A DNA stretch of 64,000 nucleotides from Terriglobia bacterium (GCA_020073345.1 JAIQFI010000029.1:62001-126000), one strand, 5' to 3'; positions 43,364-51,353 are shown, counted from the stretch's first letter. The notes: generated by a model not told the origin, from the sequence alone. Numbers and translations are program-made.

Positions 43364-43552
43364 ATGGGGCCATCCAACGATCACGAACTAGCAATAGCCA
43401 CGGAAGTAGACCGGCTGGATTCGCAAGACCAACTCAAAGCGGAAGCAGTGCCCGCGATACTGGCACTCCTGGACTTCAAGATTCCCGGCTAGGATGATGA
43501 GTTCTTAAAACGCTACATTCTATGGCGGATGGATAATCCGATTGTGAAGTAG
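43364..43552 (+). pseudogene. Small gene with in-frame amber codon
   Basis: From ATG at 43364 the frame reads GPSNDHELAIATEVDRLDSQ and AILALLDFKIPG, then TAG at 43490-43492, then in the same frame DDEFLKRYILWRMDNPIVK and a second TAG at 43550. The continuation has strong protein character (charged, aromatic), and the first TAG differs by one base from TGG (Trp). A nonsense mutation in a 62-codon gene is the simplest reading. Confidence 0.5.
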
Positions 43553-43962
43553 GTAGACTCCCGTGCAAACGAGTCGACGAGCCCAAGCCGCGCGGCGGGG
43601 GGCACACGCGGGCGGCCTCGCAGAACCCCCAAAAGAGTAGTGGGTCAAAGTAATCCGACCCACTACCTCGAAGGAAAACCGAGACCGCTCGGAGGAAGAC
43701 AGTCTGGGTTGGGGAACGTGCTCACCCCGGTCTTCTAAAATGGAACGTGAATACTATACCCGCAAAACCAGCGGAGTTCGACTAGGGTTTGCACGAAGAG
43801 AATCTGATTTCCACAGGCTTTCAACAGGTTTCTGCTTCGGACTTGCGGTTTAGAGGCGCGCGCCGGGCGATTCACAAACCCGCTTGTCCGTGGGGGACCA
43901 GCCCGCGCGGTGGCCGGACTCTATGCAGTTGCCATGCCCGAATCCTGGGCGTACTGTAGGGC
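43553..43962. other. 410-bp noncoding region with long hairpin and DnaA-box-like pair
   Basis: GTAGTGGGTC (43637-43646) and GACCCACTAC (43657-43666) form a perfect 10-bp stem with a 10-base loop; no T-run follows. At 43808-43828 TTTCCACAGGCTTTCAACAGG contains two 11-bp-spaced DnaA-box-like sites (TTTCCACA, TTTCAACA; consensus TTATNCACA). The stretch before them has locally AT-richer sequence. An origin, or simply a promoter/terminator region, are both possible. Confidence 0.4.
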
Positions 43963-44199
43963 GTGGCCGTGCAACCCAAAACTCATCTGCCGCCATGCGA
44001 CGAGAAGCAACAGTTACGCATTCTCTATAAGGTGGCAGCGAAGAGCTACGCCACCACCGTCAATGACGTGCTCGCCAGTCGGGGCAATACGTCTAAGCAG
44101 GAACATGATCGCGTCCGGGCGCTTATGGCGGAGGCTAGGGACGCCCGCAGCGCAGCCCGCCTAGCACTTCGACAGCACAGTCAGGAACATGGCTGCTGA
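43963..44199 (+). CDS. Small helical protein ending HGC
   Basis: 78 residues from GTG: KSYATTVNDVLASRGNTSKQ, EHDRVRALMAEARDARSAAR, LALRQHSQEHGC. A two-helix pattern ending in HxxEHGC matches a short protein family I have seen repeatedly in acidobacterial genomes; function unknown. No signal peptide. Confidence 0.6.
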   Translation: MAVQPKTHLPPCDEKQQLRILYKVAAKSYATTVNDVLASRGNTSKQEHDRVRALMAEARDARSAARLALRQHSQEHGC

Positions 44200-44235
44200 G
44201 CACTCTTGCTGCTGGCTGCTGCGCGAGCGCTGCTA

Positions 44236-44499
44236 TCAGAGCCGGCCTCGCGCTGAGGCTTCGCTTTGAACTGCACCTCTGGAACCCAGCTCATAGAGGG
44301 GGCGTCTCTCCATCTCCTTCATCACCGTTTCGTTGTTAGCCAACATCACGGCCCGAAGTTCATCAAGGTGTTCGGGCTTCATCCTGGGGATGAACCGAGC
44401 GAGCGCGGCGTCCAGGGTCGAGATGCAGTCCGGGAAACTGAGTTCGCGGTGGAGCAATCGATTCACCGCTCTTGTGGTCTCGCGCTTGTAGACCTTCAC
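44236..44499 (-). CDS. Conserved small acidobacterial protein
   Basis: 87 residues from GTG at 44499: RLLHRELSFPDCISTLDAAL, ARFIPRMKPEHLDELRAVML, ANNETVMKEMERR. This helical sequence is of a type recurrent in acidobacteria, often beside the 'HGC' protein family as here. Function unknown. An ATACT-AGA-AGTAT palindrome (44501-44513) lies directly upstream of the start and may be an operator. Confidence 0.6.
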   Translation of the reverse strand: MKVYKRETTRAVNRLLHRELSFPDCISTLDAALARFIPRMKPEHLDELRAVMLANNETVMKEMERRPLYELGSRGAVQSEASARGRL

Positions 44500-44682
44500 G
44501 ATACTAGAAGTATAGGTCCTGCTGACGGCGGGCTCGCCCCGGACCTGGGATCTAGGCCAGTGCTCTGCGCGGTCAGGCGCGCCATAGCCGTTGCTTGCGT
44601 ACTTCTACAGATGGCGCGTTTACCAGCCAAGTGTCTTCCGGGCTGCGTTGCGCGTATATCCCGCACGGGCTACAATGGCGGC

Positions 44683-45348
44683 GTGCGAAGTAGCATTATC
44701 GTGCTTCTTGTCAGTGCGGCAGCGGTAATGGCTCAAATGATCGGACTTCCTCAGGCTGAAGTAATCCTTGCCGGGACACCCACTGCTCCAGTAGTCATCA
44801 ACAACTCGTCTCATTGGATATTGGCGTACACGTTTGTTGATCAGGACGCGGCGGGACACGTGCGGCCACACACCTATGACATGATCGGCCAGCTCAGAAA
44901 TAACCCGCGAGCCGGGATCGCCCCAGGCGTGAGTTCCTCAGAGGCTCAGTCGCTAGTGCGACCCCAGATCCGCGATGCCAGGGGTGCGCCGCCTCCTCCT
45001 CCGACCCAGGTTTTTCTCGATAGCGTCCTCTTTGACAATGGTGTTCTGGTCGGGCCGGATAGGACCAACAGCTTTGACGCCATCACCGCCCGCTTGCAAG
45101 CGCAAAAAGACGTCAACTTGGCAGTTGAGGCTGGAGCGTGGTCGAAGCTCCAGCAGATCGCTGACGGAGGGAGTGCTGGCGCACCTGCGCTGGCCGGTTC
45201 CGAAATTTACCAGCGTAACTATCGGCAACGGATTGTCATCGCCGCCACGGAAATGCTCCGCGTCCGCGAAAGAACTGGCGACGCAGGGGCGCTCAAGCTC
45301 GCCGCCTCTATGGCGGTGTATCCGACGATCACTCGGGGCCAAAACTAG
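44683..45348 (+). CDS. Secreted hypothetical protein
   Basis: 221 residues from GTG at 44683; signal VRSSIIVLLVSAAAVMAQ. The mature part is partly beta-rich (NSSHWILAYTFVDQDAAGHV), has a Pro-run linker, then a long helical C-terminus (FDAITARLQAQKDVNLAVEA). No family recognised. Confidence 0.55.
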   Translation: MRSSIIVLLVSAAAVMAQMIGLPQAEVILAGTPTAPVVINNSSHWILAYTFVDQDAAGHVRPHTYDMIGQLRNNPRAGIAPGVSSSEAQSLVRPQIRDARGAPPPPPTQVFLDSVLFDNGVLVGPDRTNSFDAITARLQAQKDVNLAVEAGAWSKLQQIADGGSAGAPALAGSEIYQRNYRQRIVIAATEMLRVRERTGDAGALKLAASMAVYPTITRGQN

Positions 45349-45491
45349 CCGGGCGAGGGAGCGGTGTTTACGAGCCAATTGGATGTAACGTCGGCATCCC
45401 GGAGAACTGATCCGAACCGTTCCCGTGTGCTTCCCGTGCGACGATTCCCCTGGGTTCCCACGACACCAAGTAACTGAAGACTGCCCGCACC

Positions 45492-45525
45492 GTTGCAGCG
45501 TGGCAGTGGAAAACGGGAGAGACAC
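45492..45525 (+). repeat. 34-bp intergenic repeat, copy 1
   Basis: Matches 46199-46232 at 30 of 34 positions; the last 18 bases, GGAAAACGGGAGAGACAC, are identical. It lies between a plus-strand and a minus-strand gene. A weaker inverted copy seems to lie near 47100-47135. Possible regulatory or REP-like element. Confidence 0.5.
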
Positions 45526-45565
45526 GCGGGTAGCCGGATAAACTGACGGAAATCTTGCGTGGTGG

Positions 45566-45772
45566 CTACGTTGGATTTAAGAGATGTTCCAGCGCCTGAA
45601 GCAGTTCCGCATCGGTGGATCGACCTACACTGAGGGTTTTCTTGATTCCATCCTCGGAGTAACGCATATCCTCCGGTGGGTTCGAGTCCGTTCGTCCATT
45701 CCACACTTCACGGCCAGTCTCATCATCCACAATCCGAATGCGTGTTCCATTGCGTTCTACTTTTTTCGACAT
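45566..45772 (-). CDS. Hypothetical small protein
   Basis: 68 residues from ATG at 45772 with GAGGGA upstream. Short beta hairpin NGTRIRIVDDETGREVWNGR, then EDGIKKTLSVGRSTDAELLQ and a terminal helix ALEHLLNPT. No family recognised; the ribosome site and charge pattern support it. Confidence 0.5.
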   Translation of the reverse strand: MSKKVERNGTRIRIVDDETGREVWNGRTDSNPPEDMRYSEDGIKKTLSVGRSTDAELLQALEHLLNPT

Positions 45773-45836
45773 GCGCTCCCTCGATAACCCTTTGCTCCCG
45801 CTTGTGAATAGCAAGCCAGGCGACGGAGTACCGCCA

Positions 45837-46067
45837 TCACTGGGCCACTACAGTGACGGTTTGTAGAGGCTTGCTGTCGTAACGATCGCATGCGCAACAA
45901 TATCGAGCGTCCTTGCTCCGGAAGTCCTTGGGGGTGCGGGGATCTTTTCGATCACATTCCAGACATTTCCCGTGCCGCCGACTGCGGCCGGGAGGATAGT
46001 ACTCGCAACGTTTCGTGGCGATCTTGCAGATATCGCAGTATTCTGAAGCGGCTGAAAAAAGTGCCAT
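45837..46067 (-). CDS. Cys-rich zinc-binding small protein
   Basis: 76 residues from ATG at 46067. CDICKIATKRCEYYPPGRSR, HGKCLECDRKDP and DARYCCACDRYD give three CxxC pairs, as in treble-clef or HNH-like zinc folds; a catalytic His pattern for a nuclease is not clear. No signal. Function unknown. Confidence 0.55.
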   Translation of the reverse strand: MALFSAASEYCDICKIATKRCEYYPPGRSRRHGKCLECDRKDPRTPKDFRSKDARYCCACDRYDSKPLQTVTVVAQ

Positions 46068-46198
46068 TAGGGGACTCCACTTTCATGAAAGAGGGTCCCA
46101 GGTTCCTGTGCGGCGGCTCTCGGTTTGTATATCGGCTGAACGGGGCGAAACCAACCTAGGGCAAATAAAATGCCGCAGAACGCAGAGAAGCGGGCCCT

Positions 46199-46232
46199 GT
46201 TGCAGTGTTGCAAGGGAAAACGGGAGAGACAC
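46199..46232 (+). repeat. 34-bp intergenic repeat, copy 2
   Basis: Second copy of the repeat at 45492-45525 (30 of 34 identical), same orientation, 707 bp away, between the Cys-rich gene and the methyltransferase gene 3' end. Confidence 0.5.
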
Positions 46233-46285
46233 ACACTTTAGCCCTACGCGTCCGATAACTTTGACTGCTGTGCGTCCGCTAACGT

Positions 46286-46963
46286 TTAAAGTACCAGAGC
46301 CAATAACGCCGTTTTGCCGGCATTGATTTGATAACGCAGATCAAAACCGCAGCGGTAAGCCATCCCCGCAGCCTGCTCCGGGGAAAACCCCACTCCTACC
46401 CAAGTGTCATCGGGCCTCACGTTGGGAATAACACCGCCCTGTAACTGAAACTTGAACAAGGCGCCCGGGCGCAAAAGCCTGTAAACCTCCCGGACATAGT
46501 TCTCGATGATTTCATAGCTTGGAATGTGCTGGAAGACGTAATTCGAGTAAGCAAAATCAAATTGGAGTTGTGGCACAACGCTAAGATCCAAGCCGTTGTT
46601 TTGATAGATGTGCGCATTGGGAAAACTCTGCAAAGCCGCGCGCGCACACTCGACCATCGCTCCGCTAATGTCAACGGCATGAACTTCCCCGAAAACTCTG
46701 GCTAACGCCCTGGTGACCCGTCCGGCACCGCATCCGATCTCCAGGACGCGCAGTTCCCTAGGGTCCTTGCCTTGGCAAACATTACCCATATCGTTGAGGA
46801 TGTCGCCGCCAATCGCCATCTCACCGGACGCAAAAAAGTCTTCATCCGTCCAGTGGTCTTTGCCCGTGGCTACATAATGGCGGGCGTTCTCGCGTGCGCG
46901 TGCGTCCCAATCGCGCCGCATTTTATCCAGTTGATCCGCGACGGTAATCTTCTCAGACACCAC
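46286..46963 (-). CDS. Class I SAM-dependent methyltransferase
   Basis: 225 residues. Motif I VLEIGCGAGRVTRALA, post-I acidic EVHAVDISGAMVECARA, motif II-like FDFAYSNYVFQHIPSYEIIE and RLLRPGALFKFQL. Rossmann methyltransferase that transfers a methyl group from SAM. Most like generic small-molecule methyltransferases; no DNA-specific (DPPY) motif, so it is not an obvious restriction-modification partner. GTG start at 46963. Confidence 0.82.
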   Translation of the reverse strand: MVSEKITVADQLDKMRRDWDARARENARHYVATGKDHWTDEDFFASGEMAIGGDILNDMGNVCQGKDPRELRVLEIGCGAGRVTRALARVFGEVHAVDISGAMVECARAALQSFPNAHIYQNNGLDLSVVPQLQFDFAYSNYVFQHIPSYEIIENYVREVYRLLRPGALFKFQLQGGVIPNVRPDDTWVGVGFSPEQAAGMAYRCGFDLRYQINAGKTALLALVL

Positions 46964-47273
46964 TTCAGTTTACTCGCGAAGCGCGTACAGGGAAGCCTCG
47001 CCGCGCAAGACTAGCTCCCCCGAAGTTGGTACCTAGGAGATCGACGCCATGCGGTTGACATTAGGGAGATTCCAGCCCCGAAGCGTGAATACCTGCGCCT
47101 CTCCCCAATCTGACTGCAACACTGCAGCACCTCCGGTGGTTGGCCCCGATGGTTCGTGACTGGCCAGTCCTGCACCTTTTCCAAATTTTTTCGGCGCGGG
47201 CCAATTCGCGGTACCGCCCGGCCCGCCAGAGCGCGATTGCTACTTCGATTCGACCCGCCCCCGGCCTTCGGCC
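46964..47273. other. 310-bp stretch without a supported gene
   Basis: Only chance frames. A degenerate inverted copy of the 34-bp repeat is suggested near 47100-47135. Confidence 0.3.
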
Positions 47274-47474
47274 TTAACGCTTCCGCGCTTTGGCTTCCCT
47301 CGCAAGGCGCGCAGCCATGCGTTTCTTTGCGGCAGCGAGCGAGGCCTTCTTTGCGCGCGCGGAGCGCTCTGCGGCCGTCATGTTCTGGGCCGCCGTCTGT
47401 CCGCCGATCTTGCCGTACCGCTTGCCCTCAGCGCTCAGGTATGCCAGTACTTCGGGCGGCATTCGCTTCGCCAT
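47274..47474 (-). CDS. Small basic Lys/Ala-rich protein (KIGG type)
   Basis: 66 residues from ATG at 47474: RYGKIGGQTAAQNMTAAERS, ARAKKASLAAAKKRMAARLA and a basic tail. The 'KIGGxxAAxxMTxxERxxRAKKA' pattern belongs to a short family frequent in acidobacteria; it is nucleic-acid-binding-like and its function is unknown. Confidence 0.6.
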   Translation of the reverse strand: MAKRMPPEVLAYLSAEGKRYGKIGGQTAAQNMTAAERSARAKKASLAAAKKRMAARLAREAKARKR

Positions 47475-47671
47475 GACTCATAGTACCTTAGACCCCTAAG
47501 AGCTGTCAGACTAGGTGCGGATTTCGCTTGCAGCCTAGGGGGGTAAGGTGTATTCTGAGCCTGCTCCTGGTGTTCGATTATTAGAACGAATCGCACACTA
47601 GGGCGAATCGGGACCGCGCAAGGCGCCAACCTGGCACGGCCCCTAAACAACGCGAAAGGTTAAGTTTCACG

Positions 47672-48586
47672 ATGTCTACTTCTGACTCTACCGACAAACG
47701 GGACGTTTACGCTTGCGTGACCTCCCAAATCATCAACGCAATTGAGCGAGGCGTAGGAAACTGGCGGATGCCCTGGCATACCTCGGGGCGCTTCGCGTTC
47801 TCGCCGATCAATGTAACCAGCAAGAAGCCGTACAGGGGTATCAATACGGTTTGCTTGTGGGCCGCTGCGCAAGCCAAAGGATACGAGTCCGGGGAGTGGG
47901 CCACGTACCAACAATGGCAAGATCGGCGCGCGCAGGTTCGCAAGGGCGAGAAGGCCACGCTGGTCGTGTTCTGGAAGTTCGCGAACGATTCCGGCGAGTC
48001 CCAGAGCGATAGCGACACTCCCGCCAGCGGTTCCCGCCTCCTGTTCACAAAGGGCTATAGCGTTTTTAACGCCGCTCAGGTGGACGGCTATGCGCCGAAG
48101 GTGGACACGGATCGGCCGATGCCTGAGCGGATCGAGCAAGCGGAGGCGTTCTTTCGGGGCGCCGGGGCCGACGTACGCTACGGAGGGAATCAGGCGTTCT
48201 ATTCGCCTTCTGGCGACTATGTGCAGATGCCGCCGTTTGCTGCGTTCCGCGATGCGGTCTCGTACTATTCGACGCTGGCGCATGAGCACACGCATTGGAC
48301 AGCCAGCGCGGCGCGCTGCAATCGTGAGCTAGGCAAGCGGTTCGGCGACAATGCGTATGCCGCTGAAGAACTCATTGCGGAACTTGGGGCCGCCTTCACA
48401 TGCGCACACCTTGGATTGAGCACGGAACCGCGCGAGGATCACGCCCAGTATCTTCAGTCCTGGTTGCGCGTTCTGAAGGCTGATAAGCGGGCTATCTTCA
48501 CCGCCGCCAGTAAGGCGCAACAGGCAGCGGATTGGCTGACCGCGCGGGCCGCGCAAACGGCCCCCCAGCTGGAGGTGGCTGCATGA
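47672..48586 (+). CDS. ardC: ArdC-like antirestriction protein
   Basis: 304 residues. The N-terminal ArdC (DUF1738) domain, likely ssDNA-binding, reads VTSQIINAIERGVGNWRMPW, then YRGINTVCLWAAAQAKGYES, WATYQQWQ and RKGEKATLVVFWKF; a C-terminal zincin-like metallopeptidase domain has LAHEHTHWTASAARCNRELG (HExxH) and EELIAELGAAFTC (third ligand region). ArdC proteins protect incoming plasmid DNA from restriction. First gene of a four-gene operon in which each next start overlaps the previous stop as ATGA, ending in a recombinase gene. Confidence 0.87.
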   Translation: MSTSDSTDKRDVYACVTSQIINAIERGVGNWRMPWHTSGRFAFSPINVTSKKPYRGINTVCLWAAAQAKGYESGEWATYQQWQDRRAQVRKGEKATLVVFWKFANDSGESQSDSDTPASGSRLLFTKGYSVFNAAQVDGYAPKVDTDRPMPERIEQAEAFFRGAGADVRYGGNQAFYSPSGDYVQMPPFAAFRDAVSYYSTLAHEHTHWTASAARCNRELGKRFGDNAYAAEELIAELGAAFTCAHLGLSTEPREDHAQYLQSWLRVLKADKRAIFTAASKAQQAADWLTARAAQTAPQLEVAA

Positions 48587-48741
48587 CGCGCCCGGCTCTC
48601 GCGTCCGATCCGACGGCCCGGCCGGTGGCCGTGGTCTGCCTTGCTTGCGCTCAGGGCGATCATGAGCAAGCTCTGGTCAATGAGCGATGCCCATGTCCTT
48701 GCCACTCTTCGCCGAAGGCGGACAGTGAGGTAGCCTTATGA
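48583..48741 (+). CDS. Cys-rich microprotein
   Basis: 52 residues; ATG overlaps the ardC stop (ATGA). VVCLACAQGDHEQALVNERC followed by PCPCH gives a CxxC...CPCxCH cluster, a likely zinc site. Function unknown, but the coupling on both sides (ATGA again at 48738) shows that it belongs to the operon. Confidence 0.6.
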   Translation: MTRPALASDPTARPVAVVCLACAQGDHEQALVNERCPCPCHSSPKADSEVAL

Positions 48742-49235
48742 CCGGCCGCTACAAGATCACGCTCAGCTCATGGCGCACGTGGGAGCCTGAGAAGCGCACC
48801 GTTAAGCGTTGGTCGCTGTTCGTCAATACATGCCGCCTACTCGCACGCGATGGCCTCGATTACCGCGTCACCCTCGCCCTGGACGGCGATGATCCCCACA
48901 TACTGATAACCGCGTCCGGGACCGTCAAGCGCACGGCCAGGCAAACCAGCCTGCGTCACGGGATGATGCCGCCGGTGAAGCGCGAGCAATGCGCCGAGCG
49001 CGCTCTAGAGGCGGAGTGGTTTCTGCCTGAGAACGCCACCAAGCGGAACACCAATACGACGCACTGGCGACGGCGCGGCGCGCGCTATGCCGAGCTGAGC
49101 GCAATGGCCGAAGGCCATCTCCGGGCGGAGCTGGACTACTGGCGCGAGATGGAGCTGTTGAGCGGCCAGCGCCAGCACTTCAAGCCGGGCCTGACGGATG
49201 AGACGGCCTGGGCTGATGATGAGGTGGCGGCATGA
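48738..49235 (+). CDS. Hypothetical protein in ardC-recombinase operon
   Basis: 165 residues, ATGA-coupled at both ends. Basic N-terminus with beta character (RYKITLSSWRTWEPEKRTVK, YRVTLALDGDDPHILITASG) and a helical C-terminus (MAEGHLRAELDYWREMELLS). No family recognised. It could be a DNA-binding accessory of the recombinase; that is inference from position only. Confidence 0.6.
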   Translation: MTGRYKITLSSWRTWEPEKRTVKRWSLFVNTCRLLARDGLDYRVTLALDGDDPHILITASGTVKRTARQTSLRHGMMPPVKREQCAERALEAEWFLPENATKRNTNTTHWRRRGARYAELSAMAEGHLRAELDYWREMELLSGQRQHFKPGLTDETAWADDEVAA

Positions 49236-50209
49236 ATCCCGCCACCGATCTAACGCTGGTTCCCACGAACGGCAAGCGGGCGGACTTGGCTCCGCCCTCC
49301 CTCGACCGTGCACGCGAGTTCGCTCGGCAGAGTAAGGCCGAGAATACCCTGCGCGGCTACCGCGCTGACTGGCGGGACTTCTGCGCGTGGTGCGAGCTGA
49401 ACGGCCAGCGTCCCCTTCCGGCTTCGCCGGAGGCAGTCGCAGCCTACATTGCGGGGTGCGCCGGGCGGCTGAAGGTCGGCAGCATTCAGCGGCGCCTGAA
49501 CGCTATCGCGGAGGCGCACAAGGCCGTAGGCCTTGACTCGCCCACGGCGGCCGGAATCGTGAGGAATACCCTGAAGGGCATCCGGCGCACGCTTGGGACT
49601 GCGGCGGTTCAGAAGGCTCCGGCCTTGACGGCGGACATTCGCGCGATGGTGGAGCGTGCGGACGCGGGCCTGATCGGCGCGCGCGACCGCGCAATAGTAC
49701 TGCTCGGATTCGCGGGCGCATTCCGACGCGCGGAGATCGTAGGTCTCGACGCTGCGGACCTGGGGTTCGGGCGCGACGGCCTGACGGTCACGCTGCAGCG
49801 GTCGAAGACCGACCAGGAGGGAGCGGGGCGCAACGTCGGCATACCGTACGGATCGAATCCTGACACGTGCCCAGTGCGGACTCTTCAGACGTGGCTAGAG
49901 CAGGCCGGGATTGCCGACGGCGCGGTGTTCCGTTCACTCAATCGCCACGGACGGGTGCAGCCGGGCCGCCTCTCACCGGCCGACGTGGCGCGCGTGGTGA
50001 AGAAACTGGCGCAACGCGCAGGGCTGGACGCTGCTAGGTACGCGGGCCACAGTTTGCGCGCCGGGCATGCCACGAGTGCGGCAGCTTCCGGCGCGTCTGA
50101 GCGCTCGATCATGAATCAAACCGGCCATCGGTCAGTGCAGATGGTCCGGCGATACATACGGGAAGGCAATCTGTTCAGGGAGAATAGTGGAGGCAGGTTA
50201 GGTTTGTAG
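49232..50209 (+). CDS. Tyrosine recombinase (right end)
   Basis: 325 residues. The N-terminal core-binding domain (SKAENTLRGYRADWRDFCAW to LNAIAEAHKAVGL) is followed by a catalytic domain with Arg in FAGAFRRAEIVGLD, Lys in TLQRSKTDQEGAG, HSLRAGHATSAAASG (HxxR), TGHRSVQMVRRYIREGNLF with the final His and Tyr; complete. ATGA-coupled to the preceding gene; its stop is 132 bp from the right-hand 46-bp repeat. It belongs to the XerC-like group and is not closely similar to the left recombinase. Confidence 0.88.
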   Translation: MNPATDLTLVPTNGKRADLAPPSLDRAREFARQSKAENTLRGYRADWRDFCAWCELNGQRPLPASPEAVAAYIAGCAGRLKVGSIQRRLNAIAEAHKAVGLDSPTAAGIVRNTLKGIRRTLGTAAVQKAPALTADIRAMVERADAGLIGARDRAIVLLGFAGAFRRAEIVGLDAADLGFGRDGLTVTLQRSKTDQEGAGRNVGIPYGSNPDTCPVRTLQTWLEQAGIADGAVFRSLNRHGRVQPGRLSPADVARVVKKLAQRAGLDAARYAGHSLRAGHATSAAASGASERSIMNQTGHRSVQMVRRYIREGNLFRENSGGRLGL

Positions 50210-50437
50210 ACGCGCGGGCAACGGTAAAGGCCGCACGAGTCGGAGAGCGTGTTTTTGAGCCTCTGGGTGGAGAGATTGACTTATACTCTTTGAAGTATAA
50301 ATCGTTTATAATCAATAAGAAAGGAGAATGGCTTTCTTTTGTGGTTCGTAGCCAGACGCTCTATCCAACTGAGCTACGGGCGCGCGCGGTGAGACTCTTT
50401 GAACTTACCACAGCTTCCGCTCGCCCACCAATCATGA
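50210..50437. other. Right junction region with AT-rich hairpin
   Basis: TTATACT-ctttga-AGTATAA (50281-50300) is a perfect 7-bp stem in an AT-rich stretch just left of the 46-bp repeat, a candidate recombinase arm site or terminator. Right of the repeat, on the minus strand, TTGGTG and TAAGTT spaced by 18 bp look like the tRNA gene's original promoter, now separated from the intact tRNA. Confidence 0.45.
50342..50387. repeat. attR-type core: 46-bp copy of tRNA-Arg 5' half
   Basis: Identical to 29171-29216. It holds only the 5' half of tRNA-Arg (acceptor 5' strand, D-arm, most of the anticodon arm); no T-arm or 3' acceptor follows, so it is not a functional tRNA. Confidence 0.9.
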
Positions 50438-51313
50438 TCACCAATATGAAAGCGGCTCCGGCAGTTTCCTCCCGCAGGAGCACGTTCCAGCGCTCCGCTC
50501 ATGATCCGCCATGCGATGGCACGCAGCGCACCGCACCCAGCGCGTATTGACCCGGTCCGGCACCCACACGCTGGTGAATCCTCCCGCAGCGAGCTCCGTC
50601 CCGAAAAACTTCTTCATCGCATCCGCATGCCTGCCGCCGGTGAGCAGTTGCCTCGGATCCTTGGCGCTCTCCCAGGCGCTGATCGTCATCAGCCTCTTTC
50701 CCACCGTGACGCCGACGAATCCGAGGAATCCGTTCATCGCGAGCATCTCTTCCACGATCCCTTGCGACTGCCGCTCCACCGCCTGAGTCTCCTCAGGTGA
50801 TCGACCCTCCAGAACTGTAATACTAAACGCGCCCGGCTTAACGTTTTTGCCGCCCCAACACCGGGCCGCGTTGCCGAACGAAAATGGACCGATCTCCTTG
50901 GGCTGCACCAGGACCTGCAACCCGAGCTGGTCCGGAACGGCCCGCGAGTCGAAATATCCATCCACCGTTTGAATCTTGCCGCCATTGACGCGGATGAAAT
51001 CGGCGCCCGAAACTGTGACGGATTTCCCGGTGGGTGGCAGCCCCATCATGGATCCGGTGTTGGTGCCGCGCATGATCCACTGCGCGGCCACCAGATCCGG
51101 ACCCGCGGCACCGGCGCTCGCGATCTCAAAGGAAAGATCCGGGAACGCGGCCCATAGACCGCGCATGTAACCGGCGAGAGCTTCGCTGCCCAGGCGGCCG
51201 CCGCTCGCAGGATCGCAGTACGTTCCATCCGCGGCGAATGTCGCCAGAACCGCGGCTGCATCCCGGCGGTTCCAGGCATCGAAATACTGCTGAGCGATTT
51301 CCAAAGGATTCAT
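50438..51313 (-). CDS. SnoaL-like protein fused to a C-terminal zinc-site domain
   Basis: 291 residues. Residues 1-125: SnoaL/NTF2-like ([20 protein letters not shown], then [39 protein letters not shown]). Residues 150-255: ABM-like ferredoxin fold ([40 protein letters not shown]). C-terminal [20 protein letters not shown] is a zinc ribbon or CxxCH. The combination is unusual; no signal peptide, so heme attachment is unlikely. The first host gene right of the island, divergent from purQ. Confidence 0.72.
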   Translation of the reverse strand: MNPLEIAQQYFDAWNRRDAAAVLATFAADGTYCDPASGGRLGSEALAGYMRGLWAAFPDLSFEIASAGAAGPDLVAAQWIMRGTNTGSMMGLPPTGKSVTVSGADFIRVNGGKIQTVDGYFDSRAVPDQLGLQVLVQPKEIGPFSFGNAARCWGGKNVKPGAFSITVLEGRSPEETQAVERQSQGIVEEMLAMNGFLGFVGVTVGKRLMTISAWESAKDPRQLLTGGRHADAMKKFFGTELAAGGFTSVWVPDRVNTRWVRCAACHRMADHERSAGTCSCGRKLPEPLSYW

Positions 51314-51353
51314 AGTGAGACTTGTCTCTCATGTTACACTTGGATTTCCCTCT

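Larger units (their letters stand above)
29171..50387. mobile_element. 21.2-kb integrative element in tRNA-Arg
   Basis: The boundaries are defined by a 46-bp perfect direct repeat, one copy within the intact tRNA-Arg and one next to host purine genes. Tyrosine recombinase genes lie just inside both ends. The cargo consists of an excisionase-type HTH operon, a P-loop ATPase, a zinc-ribbon AAA+ protein, ArdC antirestriction, and many short genes of unknown function. No relaxase, type IV secretion, capsid or terminase gene is visible, so transfer would need help from another element. Gene density and short ORFan content differ clearly from the flanking chromosome. Confidence 0.8.

Noticed and set aside
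29171-50387. CRISPR array or restriction-modification system in the island
   Set aside because: No regularly spaced repeats and no DNA methyltransferase DPPY-type or restriction endonuclease motif seen; the methyltransferase at 46286 is a general small-molecule type.
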